Shown here: positions 27,972 to 38,599 of the stretch, piece after piece
How the letters are laid out: the number at the start of each line of letters is the position of its first letter
How positions within the stretch are numbered: position 1 is the first letter of the stretch
Source of the DNA: JABWAM01 sp964653025
Lineage (GTDB): Bacteria > Verrucomicrobiota > Verrucomicrobiia > JABWAM01
Assembly (NCBI GenBank): GCA_964653025.1
Contig: CAZZBZ010000005.1
Location: 1 to 64,000 of the forward strand
Direction of reading: 5' to 3'
Length of the DNA stretch: 64,000 bases
Position numbers and translations under genes: made by a program
The notes under the pieces: generated by a model
Database searches by the model: none
Told to the model about the DNA's origin: nothing
What the model saw: only the letters and a program-made list of their open reading frames with translations

Positions 27972-28931
27972 TCACAGCTTCGCCATGAAACTGTGAATGG
28001 CGTCCGTCACCCCCGGAAGACCCTCGTGGCCGAAGTCGGGGTAGATCACCATGTCCTTCTTCGAGGTGATCTTATTGTAGGCGGCAAACTGCGTGGAGGG
28101 CGGGCAGATCGCGTCCATGAGGCCCGTGAACATGAGGACCTCGGCACGGATGCGCTTGGCGAGGTGCTGGCAGTCGATGTAGCCAAGGCGATTCCAGATC
28201 TCGTCCTCTCGCTCGTGGCGGGGATCGAACCAGCGCATGAACTCACGGAGTTCCTGGTAGGCGTCCTTGGCGAGGTCCATGTCCCAGGTACGCTTGTAGT
28301 CGCAAAGGAAGGGAAAGACGGGCGCCGCGAGCTTGATCGAGGGCTCGAGCGAGACGCAGGCAAGGGTGAGCCCCCCACCCTGCGAACCGCCGGTGGCACC
28401 GACGCGCTTCGGGTCCACCTCGGGCATGGCCATCACAATCCGTGCAAGCTGCGCGGTGTCGAGGTAGATCTGCCGGAAGGCCAGCTTCTCCGGGGCGTCG
28501 TCGAGCCCACGGACAATGTGGCCGCGGAGGGTGCCTCCCTTCACGGAGCCGAGGTCCTCGGAGAGCCCGGCCTGGCCGCGGCAATCAAGCGCGGCAACCG
28601 CGAATCCCTGCGAGACCCAGGCGAGCTTATCAAACCAGTCGCCCGAACTGCCACTGTAGCCATGGAAAATGAGGACGGCGGGAAGCTTTCCCTTCGCGCC
28701 TTTCGGGCGCAGAAACTTGGCGTGGACGCGCGAGCCACCCACCCCCGTGAAGAAGAGGTGGAAGCACTCGGCGCCGGCGGCCTTGAAGGCGGCGGGCCTC
28801 AGTTCCACCTTCGGGTCGAGGGAGCGCATCTCGGCAAGGGAGCGATCCCAAAAGGCATCCATGTCCTTCGGACAGGGATTGACTCCGTTGTACTGCTTCA
28901 GTTCGGCGAGCGGTTTATCGATGAGGGGCAT
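27972..28931 (-). CDS. Acetyl xylan esterase / cephalosporin-C deacetylase family hydrolase
   Basis: Alpha/beta hydrolase of the AXE1 (carbohydrate esterase 7) family, 319 residues as usual. The nucleophile Ser183 lies in GATGGSQGGG; the oxyanion Tyr is in FHGYSGSSGDW; RGQ at 118-120 is the CE7 marker; the acid and base are in GLMDAICPPS and FGHEGLPG. The enzymes remove acetyl groups from xylo-oligosaccharides and similar esters. No signal peptide is seen, so it acts in the cytoplasm on imported sugars, fitting a polysaccharide-degrading lifestyle. Confidence 0.94.
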   Translation of the reverse strand: MPLIDKPLAELKQYNGVNPCPKDMDAFWDRSLAEMRSLDPKVELRPAAFKAAGAECFHLFFTGVGGSRVHAKFLRPKGAKGKLPAVLIFHGYSGSSGDWFDKLAWVSQGFAVAALDCRGQAGLSEDLGSVKGGTLRGHIVRGLDDAPEKLAFRQIYLDTAQLARIVMAMPEVDPKRVGATGGSQGGGLTLACVSLEPSIKLAAPVFPFLCDYKRTWDMDLAKDAYQELREFMRWFDPRHEREDEIWNRLGYIDCQHLAKRIRAEVLMFTGLMDAICPPSTQFAAYNKITSKKDMVIYPDFGHEGLPGVTDAIHSFMAKL

Positions 28932-29040
28932 GCGAAGGATTCAAAAGCAGTCTCGCCTCAATGACAAATCGTTTTCTCATTCCCGCAGGGGCGGGCGAGG
29001 GGCGCAGGATGGTTTGACGAGCAAGAGCGCCGCTTGACTG

Positions 29041-31527
<2,487 letters not shown>

Positions 31528-31622
31528 GGAGAGGGCAAGCCCTACCAGAAAGCGCCCGCGAAATCCAACCCCGCAAAAAGCTGTTGGCAAGCCGCACTCC
31601 TCCGCCCCAGACTCCATCCCTC

Positions 31623-32288
31623 ATGCGACGCAACTTCAGCCCCAACCCGATGGCCCTCGCGCTCCCGCTTCTTCGCTGGATGGCCCTCTTTGCCATCGTC
31701 GGCGCCGCCGGGCACTTTTGGGCTCTCTTCTGGGCCGCCCTTGCCCTTGGCGTCTTCCACGCCGCCTTCCACCGCAACACACGCCGCCACCCCCCTTCCG
31801 ACCCATCAACCCTCGCCTCCCCCGCCTTCGGCCACGTGGCCGACATCTCCGAGGTGGAAGAGCCCTCCTTCCTCAAGGGACGCGCGCTCCGCATCGGGAT
31901 CTTCCTCTCCGTCTTCGACACCCATACCCAGCCCGCCCCGTGCGACGCACGCCTCGTCCGGGTGGATTACCGCCCCGGGAAGTTTCTCGACGCCCGCGAT
32001 GCGCATGCCTCTGATCGCAACGAAAGCCAGTTCCTCGGGCTGGAGACTCCCGATGGTCGCCACCTCGCCGTGCGCCAGATCGCCGGACTCATCGCCCGCC
32101 GCATCGTCCTCTGGAGATTGGTGGACGAGGAGGTCCGCGCCGGCGAACTCCTCGGGATGATCCGTTACGGCTCCCGCGTGGAACTCTATCTCCCCGCCGG
32201 GAAGGCCACCGCGCTCGTGAAGGTCGGCGACCGCGTCCGCGGCGGCACCACCCCCATCGCCGCATGGTCCCGCGACGCGAAAGCTTGA
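31623..32288 (+). CDS. psd: Phosphatidylserine decarboxylase, short (PSD-A) type
   Basis: Converts phosphatidylserine to phosphatidylethanolamine at the inner membrane. 221 residues with an N-terminal hydrophobic region (about 12-45). The self-processing site that creates the pyruvoyl group is RYGSRVELYLP, Gly183-Ser184. FDTH (about 98-101) holds the Asp/His of the catalytic triad, in place of the common FDVH, and NR of the usual NRAP is altered to QP. The conserved RQIAGLIARRI and GMI are present. No pssA (phosphatidylserine synthase) lies nearby. Its stop overlaps a TTG that may start the next gene. Confidence 0.9.
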   Translation: MRRNFSPNPMALALPLLRWMALFAIVGAAGHFWALFWAALALGVFHAAFHRNTRRHPPSDPSTLASPAFGHVADISEVEEPSFLKGRALRIGIFLSVFDTHTQPAPCDARLVRVDYRPGKFLDARDAHASDRNESQFLGLETPDGRHLAVRQIAGLIARRIVLWRLVDEEVRAGELLGMIRYGSRVELYLPAGKATALVKVGDRVRGGTTPIAAWSRDAKA

Positions 32289-33145
32289 GCAGGCGCTTCC
32301 TTCCCCGCGGCGCAGCCGTCGCCTGGGCGCTCCTCACGGTGCTTCTGCTTGCCGCCTGCTACACCGTCCCAAAAACAGGGCGGTCTTCCTTCAACTTCAT
32401 GTCGGCCGGCGACGAGGCTCGCCTCGGCCTCTCCTCCTTCGAGGAAATCAAACGCCGGGAGAAGGTCTCCGGCGACGCCGCCCGGGGAGCACTCGTCCAG
32501 CGCGTCGGCCAGCGGATCGCCACCGCTGCCGCGGAGGATATCCCGGTCGCAAAATGGGAGTTTGTCCTCTTCGAGAACGCCGAGCCAAATGCCTTCGCTC
32601 TTCCCGGCGGCAAGGTCGGGGTCTACACGGGCATCCTGCCGATCACCCGCGACGAAGCGGGGCTCGCCGCCGTGTTGGGCCACGAGGTGGCCCACGTCGC
32701 CGCACGCCACGGCGGGGAAAGGATCAGCCAGCAGCTCGCGATCGCCGGGATCGCCACCGGCCTGGCCGTCAGTCTCCACCAGGAAGATCCGGGGCTTCGC
32801 AACCTCGTACTCGTCGGCTTCGGCGTCGGCACGACGCTCGCCGCCGTGCTGCCGCACAGCCGAATGCAGGAAAGCGAAGCCGACCGCATCGGCCTCGTCT
32901 ATATGGCGAAGGCGGGCTACCCGCCCGAGGAGGCCGTCGGGTTCTGGGAACGTTTTGCCGAGTACCACCGCACGCACGGCGGTAAGCCCCCCGCATTCCT
33001 CTCAACCCACCCGACCGACGAGAAACGTATCGCCGACCTGCGCGCCCTCGTCCCCGAAGCCCGTCGCTACTATGCCGGTCCGCACGCGGACGCCTCCCCT
33101 TCCGCCCCATCGACCACACCCGCCTCCACGGGGCCCTCAAAATAG
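32264..33145 (+). CDS. M48-family metallopeptidase lipoprotein
   Basis: 293 residues from the ATG; an in-frame TTG at 32285, overlapping the psd stop as TTGA, would shorten it by 7. The signal peptide ends in the lipobox LLAAC (Cys32). The zinc site is HEVAHVAARH, followed by HSRMQESEADRIGL, which supplies the third ligand (Glu). This is the BepA/LoiP-like periplasmic family of outer-membrane quality-control proteases. The C-terminal tail is Pro/Ser/Thr-rich. It may be cotranscribed with psd. Confidence 0.93.
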   Translation: MVPRRESLSRRFLPRGAAVAWALLTVLLLAACYTVPKTGRSSFNFMSAGDEARLGLSSFEEIKRREKVSGDAARGALVQRVGQRIATAAAEDIPVAKWEFVLFENAEPNAFALPGGKVGVYTGILPITRDEAGLAAVLGHEVAHVAARHGGERISQQLAIAGIATGLAVSLHQEDPGLRNLVLVGFGVGTTLAAVLPHSRMQESEADRIGLVYMAKAGYPPEEAVGFWERFAEYHRTHGGKPPAFLSTHPTDEKRIADLRALVPEARRYYAGPHADASPSAPSTTPASTGPSK

Positions 33146-33156
33146 CCCAACCGTTG

Positions 33157-34563
33157 ATGTCCTCGTCCCCCTCCTTCGAACCCTTCGACCGGAAGATGCG
33201 GGAAGCCGGCCTCTCCGGGGCGGCAATCGCCGCCTTCCGCCACAGCTACGGACTCCTCGCTGCCGGCGCGACCGGCCTCGTCGCGGAAACGGAGATCGCG
33301 CCGGCGGCGGGCTTGCCCCGGCTCGACGCCCTCCCCGAGCGCTCCGCCGAGGGGGCCCGTCTCCTCCCGCGCGCCGTGGCACTCAAACTCAATGGCGGCC
33401 TCGGCACCAGCATGGGCCTCGAACGCGCAAAATCGCTCCTCGAGGTGAAGCCGGGGCTCGCCTTCCTCGACCTCATCGCGCGCCAGGCCCTCGCCCTGCG
33501 CAAACCTCAGGAGGGACGCGCGCGGTTCCTCCTGATGAACAGCTTCAGCACGAGCGCGGATTCCCGTGCCCGACTCGCCGCCCACCCCGGGCTCGGTGAC
33601 CCCGCGCAGATGGAACTCCTCCAGAGCCGCGTGCCGAAGGTGGACGCACGCACGCTCGCCCCGGCGGAATGGCCCTCCCATCCCTCGCTTGAATGGTGCC
33701 CGCCCGGCCACGGCGATCTTTACCCCTCGTTGCTCGAGTCCGGATGGCTCGACCGCCTCGTCGGCGAGGATGCCCTTTTCCTCTTCGTGTCGAACGCCGA
33801 CAACCTCGGCGCCACGCTGGACCCCTCCCTCCTCGCGTGGTTCGCGGAAAGCGGGCTCTCGTTCGCCATGGAGGTCGCCGAGCGCACCGAAGCCGACCGC
33901 AAGGGCGGGCATCTTGCCCTCCGCCGCGCCGACGGGCGCTTCCTCCTCCGTGAATCCGCGCAGTGCCCCAAGGCGGACGAAGCCGCCTTCCAGGACGTCA
34001 AACGCCACGGTTTCTTCAACACGAACAGCCTCTGGATCCGCCTCGACCACCTCCGCGAGATCCTCGGAAAACATGGCGGATTCCTCCCGCTGCCTCTCAT
34101 TCTCAACTCCAAGACCCTCGACCCCCGCGACCCGAAATCGCCCGCGGTCTTCCAGCTTGAGACGGCGATGGGTGCCGCGATCGAGTGCTTTGAACGTGCC
34201 GGGGCGATCGTGGTCCCCCGCTCCCGCTTCGTCCCCGTAAAGACGATCAGCGACCTCCTGGTCCTCCGCTCGGACGCCTACGAGGTCGCCCCGGACTCCC
34301 GTGTGCGCCTCGCCACCGCTTGCGGGGGCCGCGCCCCCGTCGTGGAACTCGACTCCCGCCATGCGCGCTTCGTGGAACACCTCGACCACATGACGGCAGA
34401 GGGCATCCCCTCGCTGGCGCGTTGCCGCCGTTTAAAAATCGAGGGACCCATCGCCTTCGACGCAGGAGTGTCCTTCGAGGGAGAGGTCACGGTTCGAAAC
34501 TCCTCCGTGGAGGAGCGGCGGGTGCGTTCGGGGCTTTACCGCGAAACGACGGTGGAACTATGA
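33157..34563 (+). CDS. UTP--glucose-1-phosphate uridylyltransferase, eukaryotic (UGP2-like) type
   Basis: Makes UDP-glucose from UTP and glucose-1-phosphate. 468 residues, much longer than the bacterial GalU class; the nucleotide-binding motif LKLNGGLGTSMG is the UGP2 signature. Others are FLLMNSFSTSAD, WCPPGHGDLYPSL, FVSNADNLGA and FFNTNSLW. UGP2-like enzymes occur in few bacterial groups, including Verrucomicrobiota. Product UDP-glucose feeds glycan and LPS synthesis. The stop codon overlaps the bioD start as ATGA. Confidence 0.92.
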   Translation: MSSSPSFEPFDRKMREAGLSGAAIAAFRHSYGLLAAGATGLVAETEIAPAAGLPRLDALPERSAEGARLLPRAVALKLNGGLGTSMGLERAKSLLEVKPGLAFLDLIARQALALRKPQEGRARFLLMNSFSTSADSRARLAAHPGLGDPAQMELLQSRVPKVDARTLAPAEWPSHPSLEWCPPGHGDLYPSLLESGWLDRLVGEDALFLFVSNADNLGATLDPSLLAWFAESGLSFAMEVAERTEADRKGGHLALRRADGRFLLRESAQCPKADEAAFQDVKRHGFFNTNSLWIRLDHLREILGKHGGFLPLPLILNSKTLDPRDPKSPAVFQLETAMGAAIECFERAGAIVVPRSRFVPVKTISDLLVLRSDAYEVAPDSRVRLATACGGRAPVVELDSRHARFVEHLDHMTAEGIPSLARCRRLKIEGPIAFDAGVSFEGEVTVRNSSVEERRVRSGLYRETTVEL

Positions 34564-35228
34564 GCCGTAAGCCCGCCGCCCTGCGCCGCCTCGCGCGAAC
34601 GCTGGAAGGCCCGTCCGGGAGCCACCCCGTAGTCTTCATCACCGCCTCAGACACCGGCGCGGGAAAAACCTGGCTCACCACCGCGCTCCTGCGGGAATGG
34701 CGCCGCCGTGGAGTCGCGGCGGTGGGGATCAAGGCCATGAGTTGCGGAGGGCACGGCGACGCGCGCGCTCTGGCCCGTGCCAGCGCTTCGAGGTGGACCC
34801 TCGCAGCGGCCGACCCCGTGTTCCTTCCCCTGCCCGTAGCCCCGGCTGCCCAGCCCCGTCCACCTTGGGCGGCCATGCTGCGGCGAATACGTGGAAGCCT
34901 CCATGCCGCGCGGACCGCAGGTGCGCGTGTGGTCCTCGTCGAGGGGGCGGGAGGCCTGCTTTGCCCCGTGGACGGCCCCCGCACCATGCGCGACCTTGCC
35001 GCCGCGCTGGGGGCCACGCTCCTCGTGGTGGTCCCCAACCGCCTCGGGGCCCTGAACCAGGCGCTCCTCGTCCTTGAAGCGGCCGGGAAAAAGCGCCTGC
35101 GCGTCGCCGCGCTCGTTCTCAACGGCGGCGCCCCCCGTCTGCGCACCCCGATACGTTCGGGACTGCGACGCTCGAACGCACGCCTCCTGCACCACCTCAC
35201 ACGCACCCCCGTGGTCGAGGTCGGATGA
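34560..35228 (+). CDS. bioD: Dethiobiotin synthetase
   Basis: ATP-dependent ring closure of diaminopelargonate with CO2 to give dethiobiotin, the penultimate step of biotin synthesis. 222 residues. P-loop ITASDTGAGKTWL near the N-terminus, catalytic Lys and substrate region GIKAMSCGGHGDARAL (where many have KPVQSG) and VVLVEGAGGLLCPV. No other bio gene is here, so it is detached from the pathway cluster. Coupled by 4 bases to the uridylyltransferase gene. Confidence 0.88.
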   Translation: MSRKPAALRRLARTLEGPSGSHPVVFITASDTGAGKTWLTTALLREWRRRGVAAVGIKAMSCGGHGDARALARASASRWTLAAADPVFLPLPVAPAAQPRPPWAAMLRRIRGSLHAARTAGARVVLVEGAGGLLCPVDGPRTMRDLAAALGATLLVVVPNRLGALNQALLVLEAAGKKRLRVAALVLNGGAPRLRTPIRSGLRRSNARLLHHLTRTPVVEVG

Positions 35229-35287
35229 CAGGTCGCGTCGCGTTGCCGCTTGTTCCCCGCGCCTCCGGCGGGTAGCCTGTGAGCAAC

Positions 35288-35908
35288 ATGGACGATGCGC
35301 GTCCGCAACACGAAGTCCCAAAGGAAACGATCCCGTCCGCGGAGATCGAGCATGACCGGGGGTTGGTGCGCCATGTTCAGGAGGGCAACCCGGAGGCATT
35401 TGACGAGCTGGTGGAACGAAACAAGTCGCGCGTGATCGGCGTGCTCTACAACATGCTCGGCAACCGCGAGGACGCCGCCGACCTGGCCCAGGAGGTCTTC
35501 GTCAAGGCATTCCACTCCATCTCGGGCTTCCGCAACGAATCGAGCTTCTACGGCTGGATCTACCGCATCGCGATCAACACGGCCCTCAACTTCCTGAAGC
35601 AGCGCAAGGAGCCCCAACTCAGCCTGAACGAGTGGTCCGCCAACGTGGAGGAGGATCCCCTCTACCGCGAACTGGTCGCCCGGGAGTCCGTCCACCGGGA
35701 CATGGATCGCGACGATCTCCGAGAAAGATTGAACGAAGCGCTCCAGAAGCTGTCTAAAGATCATAGGGCGGTTGTGGTGCTCCACGATATCGAGGGGCTC
35801 CGACACCAAGAGGTCGCGAAGGTCCTCGGGTGTACGGAGGCAACTGCCCGTAGCCGACTTTTTTACGCTCACCAACAACTTCAGTCCCTGCTTGCGAAAT
35901 ACCTTTAA
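35288..35908 (+). CDS. ECF (RpoE-like) RNA polymerase sigma factor
   Basis: 206 residues from the ATG; a GTG three codons earlier is possible. Region 2 contains DELVERNKSRVIGVLYNMLG, DAADLAQEVFVKAF (the DLxQExF core) and ESSFYGWIYRIAINTALN; region 4 contains LREALQKLSKDHRAVVVLHDIEGL-type sequence and the helix-turn-helix VAKVLGCTEATARSRL. It belongs to the RpoE/SigW-like ECF class. The next gene encodes a zinc-finger anti-sigma factor, so the pair is a self-contained envelope-response switch. Confidence 0.95.
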   Translation: MDDARPQHEVPKETIPSAEIEHDRGLVRHVQEGNPEAFDELVERNKSRVIGVLYNMLGNREDAADLAQEVFVKAFHSISGFRNESSFYGWIYRIAINTALNFLKQRKEPQLSLNEWSANVEEDPLYRELVARESVHRDMDRDDLRERLNEALQKLSKDHRAVVVLHDIEGLRHQEVAKVLGCTEATARSRLFYAHQQLQSLLAKYL

Positions 35909-35921
35909 CCACGCCAACATC

Positions 35922-36458
35922 ATGAACGTGAACTGCCGCAGCGCCCGCCTCCACCTTGAAGACCCCGCAAAGGGTCGCCTCGATGCCGTGAAGGCCCATC
36001 TCGCCGCCTGCCCCGATTGCGCGAGCACCCTGGAGCGGACCCGCCGCCTGCAATCCCTGCTCTCCCTCAAGCGCCACGAGCGCCCGGATGAGTTCGTCGA
36101 GCGCAACTTCCTGCCCGAGTTTCACCGTCGCCTCTATGCGAACATCGTCCGTCGCCGTACCTTCCTCAGCCGCGTCCGCGCTTTCCTTGAGTTCGATGGA
36201 GGCATTCCCGCCACGGTACGCGCCCTGACGCTCGCCTCGGCATTCGCCCTGAGCTTGCTGAGCCTCTACACCGTCCACACTTCCATGACCACAGGTTACG
36301 GGACTCCATCTGTGGTGGCGCAGCATCGCGCTCTCCAAACCCCCGTTGAGAATGAGGTTGCCTTCAACCCGCGCGGAGCGAAGAATCCTGTCGTTTATGT
36401 TCTGGATCGCGTCTCCTATGCCCCACGCTTGGATGAGACGGCGGTGCTTTCTTTCTAA
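35922..36458 (+). CDS. Zinc-finger anti-sigma factor
   Basis: 178 residues, starting MNVNCRSARLHLED. The N-terminal anti-sigma domain has the HCC zinc motif VKAHLAACPDC (His30, Cys34, Cys37 region) preceded by Cys5. A membrane helix follows at about 107-125 (LTLASAFALSLLSLYTVHT), so the remaining 50 residues would be periplasmic. It lies 13 bases after the sigma gene and overlaps the next gene by 26 bases. It probably holds the sigma factor inactive at the inner membrane until a periplasmic signal triggers its cleavage or release. Confidence 0.9.
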   Translation: MNVNCRSARLHLEDPAKGRLDAVKAHLAACPDCASTLERTRRLQSLLSLKRHERPDEFVERNFLPEFHRRLYANIVRRRTFLSRVRAFLEFDGGIPATVRALTLASAFALSLLSLYTVHTSMTTGYGTPSVVAQHRALQTPVENEVAFNPRGAKNPVVYVLDRVSYAPRLDETAVLSF

Positions 36459-37521
36459 GCCCGTCGTAGGGGCGGTGCTGGCGGCGGCCTTCCTCGGGCC
36501 CGTGGTTTCCTTGCGTGCCCAAGGGGTCGTCCAAGGGCTTGAGAAGGAGATCCAGTCCATCTTCGATCGCACCAAGGACGCGGTAGTGCGCATCAAGACG
36601 ATCGTCCCCGTCACCGATCCGAGCGAGAAACAGGTGGTTGCCGAAGGATTGAGCGTGGGGACCGGCTTCTTCGTCAGCAATGACGGGCTGATCCTCACCG
36701 CCGCAAGCGTGCTCCGCGGGGCCGACCGGGCACTGGTTTACTGGCGTGGAAACTCCTACGAGGCCCAGAGCCTCGGCTCCGACCTGCGGACGAACCTCGC
36801 CCTTCTCAAGATCGAGGCGAAGACCCCCTCCCTGCCCCACGGTCCCCCCAGGGATCTCAAAGTGGGCTCGATGACCTTCGCGGTTGGCTTCCCGATGGAT
36901 GGCCCGATTTCCGCCGAGTACGGTTTTGTCTCCGACCCGACGTTCATTAGCGGTTTTGTCTCCGATCAGAACGCGACGCGGATGCCGCAGTTCGTCGCCA
37001 CCAGCCGGATCCGCACCAGCGTGCGCGTCCAACCCGGACAGAGTGGCAGCCCCCTGCTCAACACGAAGGGCGAGGTCGTCGGGATCGTTGTCTACTCGCT
37101 CGATCAGGATGGCTCGACCTTTGCCCTACCCATCACCGCCGCCCAGAAAATCCAGCGGGACCTGGTCCAGTACCACGTGGCGCGCCACGGATGGACGGGT
37201 CTTTCCATCCTCGCGCTGGGAGACAACCTGAAGGCGACCACGAGCGATATCGCGGTACGGGACGTTTACGAGAGCTACCCGGCCCATCTCGCGGGAATCC
37301 AGCCCGGCGACCTCCTCCGCCGCATCGGCCCGAACGAGATTCGCTCCCCCGCCGACGTGATGGACGCCACCTTCTACCTCAGCATCGGCGAGACGGTGGT
37401 CATCACCGTGGAGCGCATGGGCAAGCTTCTCGAACTGCCCTTGAAGGTCGTCCAGCGCCCCTCGGAGAAGGAACTGCTCGCGCTCAAGCGGGTGGTCCCG
37501 CCGACGGAAAGCATCCGCTGA
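36433..37521 (+). CDS. HtrA/DegP-like protein with PDZ domain; catalytic His and Asp appear lost
   Basis: 362 residues with signal peptide (about 1-29), a trypsin-like domain (about 45-250) and one PDZ domain (about 255-340: PAHLAGIQPGDLLRRIG). In HtrA enzymes the triad is His in TAAHV, Asp in TDLALLK and Ser in GNSGGP. Here the aligned positions read TAASV (Ser92), TNLALLK (Asn121) and GQSGSP (Ser204 kept). By eye it should be proteolytically inactive. A 15-base direct repeat at 36921-36935 and 36951-36965 duplicates GFVSD. It overlaps the anti-sigma gene, suggesting a sensor or chaperone role in the ECF switch. Confidence 0.88.
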   Translation: MRRRCFLSKPVVGAVLAAAFLGPVVSLRAQGVVQGLEKEIQSIFDRTKDAVVRIKTIVPVTDPSEKQVVAEGLSVGTGFFVSNDGLILTAASVLRGADRALVYWRGNSYEAQSLGSDLRTNLALLKIEAKTPSLPHGPPRDLKVGSMTFAVGFPMDGPISAEYGFVSDPTFISGFVSDQNATRMPQFVATSRIRTSVRVQPGQSGSPLLNTKGEVVGIVVYSLDQDGSTFALPITAAQKIQRDLVQYHVARHGWTGLSILALGDNLKATTSDIAVRDVYESYPAHLAGIQPGDLLRRIGPNEIRSPADVMDATFYLSIGETVVITVERMGKLLELPLKVVQRPSEKELLALKRVVPPTESIR

Positions 37522-37561
37522 GATAACTGCTCAGGCGTAGGGTTTGCTCGCGGACTGCCGA

Positions 37562-37625
37562 GGGCACGACGAAGCGTGCCCCTCCCATGGCATGCGGGGC
37601 TGGAGGGGCACGCTTCGTCGTGCCC
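37562..37625. repeat. 24-bp perfect inverted repeat
   Basis: The arms 37562-37585 and 37602-37625 (GGGCACGACGAAGCG..., ending CCCCTCC) are perfect reverse complements with a 16-base loop. It lies between convergent genes: the HtrA-like gene ends at 37521 and the phosphorylase gene at 37642. A half copy is at 3267-3292. As a strong hairpin it could also act as a bidirectional terminator, although no T-run follows. Confidence 0.85.
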
Positions 37626-37641
37626 ATGCGAAGCCAAAAAG

Positions 37642-38466
37642 TTATCCGCTAGGGGCAACGCGCCCGGACGGGGGAATCCCGCCAGCAGCCCCCCGGGCCC
37701 GAAGGTCCTGGGCCAACTCGCCCAGGCGTCCCTGGTTGGAGGTAAGAAAGTGCGCTACGCTGTGGCCGGCGATCTTCGCATCGCGGTTGAGCATCGCCAT
37801 ATCCCAGAAGAGCTTCGGGCGTTTGAGCACGTTCACGATCAGGCGCAGGTAACGCCAGGGCGACTCGGACATGAGGAACGGGGTGATGACCTCGAGCGCC
37901 GGGATGTCCTCCTCCGCGGTATCGGTGATCGTGTGGATGCCGAGAAAGGGGAGGTTTCGGGAACGCGCCTCGGAGTAAACGGCGAAGGATTCCATATCCA
38001 CGACGGGGCATCTCGTGCGGGCGAAAAGCGTGCTCTTCTCCTCGTGGCGCGCCACAATGCGGTCCGCGGTAAAAAGCGGACCAACGTACACGTGGTGCTC
38101 GTGCGACGCGTCGGCAACCCTGCGGAGGCGCCCCTCGCGTTCGAGGTCCTCCTCCGAGCCCCCCCCGTCCGTGCCGTTCACCGACCATGCGGAGAGCACG
38201 ATGTCGCCGCGGCGGAGTTCCGGGTCGAGCGCACCCGCGTAGCCGATGGAGAGGAGGGCGGTGGCCCCGTGCGCGTCGCAGAGCGCGGCGGCGGCTCGAC
38301 GGGCGTTGACCTTGCCAACCCCCCCGATCATGGCCACCACGGGGGCGGTGCCGAGACGGCCAACAAATGCGCGCTTCCCAACGAGGCTGCCCCCCGTATG
38401 CGAATGAAAAGCAGGGGCGAGATACCCCCATTCGTTGGGAAGGGCGATGACGATTCCGAGAGGCAT
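37642..38466 (-). CDS. Nucleoside phosphorylase superfamily protein (PNP_UDP_1)
   Basis: 274 residues; the N-terminus MPLGIVIALPNEW and AMIGGVGKVNARRAA match the MTA/SAH nucleosidase and futalosine/hopanoid-associated phosphorylase group. The purine-site and catalytic region CPVVDMESFAVYSEAR with ITDTAEEDIP is conserved. The C-terminal 60 residues are outside the usual domain. Substrate cannot be chosen from sequence alone; hopanoid-associated HpnG-like and adenosylhopane phosphorylases are plausible. It is alone on the minus strand. Confidence 0.8.
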   Translation of the reverse strand: MPLGIVIALPNEWGYLAPAFHSHTGGSLVGKRAFVGRLGTAPVVAMIGGVGKVNARRAAAALCDAHGATALLSIGYAGALDPELRRGDIVLSAWSVNGTDGGGSEEDLEREGRLRRVADASHEHHVYVGPLFTADRIVARHEEKSTLFARTRCPVVDMESFAVYSEARSRNLPFLGIHTITDTAEEDIPALEVITPFLMSESPWRYLRLIVNVLKRPKLFWDMAMLNRDAKIAGHSVAHFLTSNQGRLGELAQDLRARGAAGGIPPSGRVAPSG

Positions 38467-38599
38467 GGCTGTTTTCTAGCCCACAAAGACGAGCACGGCA
38501 ACCTCCCTGAACAGAGGGGCTCGTGATCCGCTGTTTCGGGCTTGCGCGGTGGTGCGGACGGGGAGCATCCTGCGCGAAATTCCAACCACGGAGGTTCCC

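Noticed and set aside
28935..29040. Terminator-like CCCGC/GCGGG hairpin after the Ser/Thr kinase
   Set aside because: The stem is 5 bp, the loop is 4 and no T-run follows in the transcribed direction.
34320..34559. N-terminal extension of bioD into the uridylyltransferase gene
   Set aside because: The frame is open only because it overlaps the upstream gene; the P-loop position and the ATGA overlap support the start at 34560.
35772..35921. Anti-sigma factor with a longer start overlapping the sigma gene
   Set aside because: The extra residues are antisensical frame-shifted sigma sequence; the ATG at 35922 begins just before the zinc motif.
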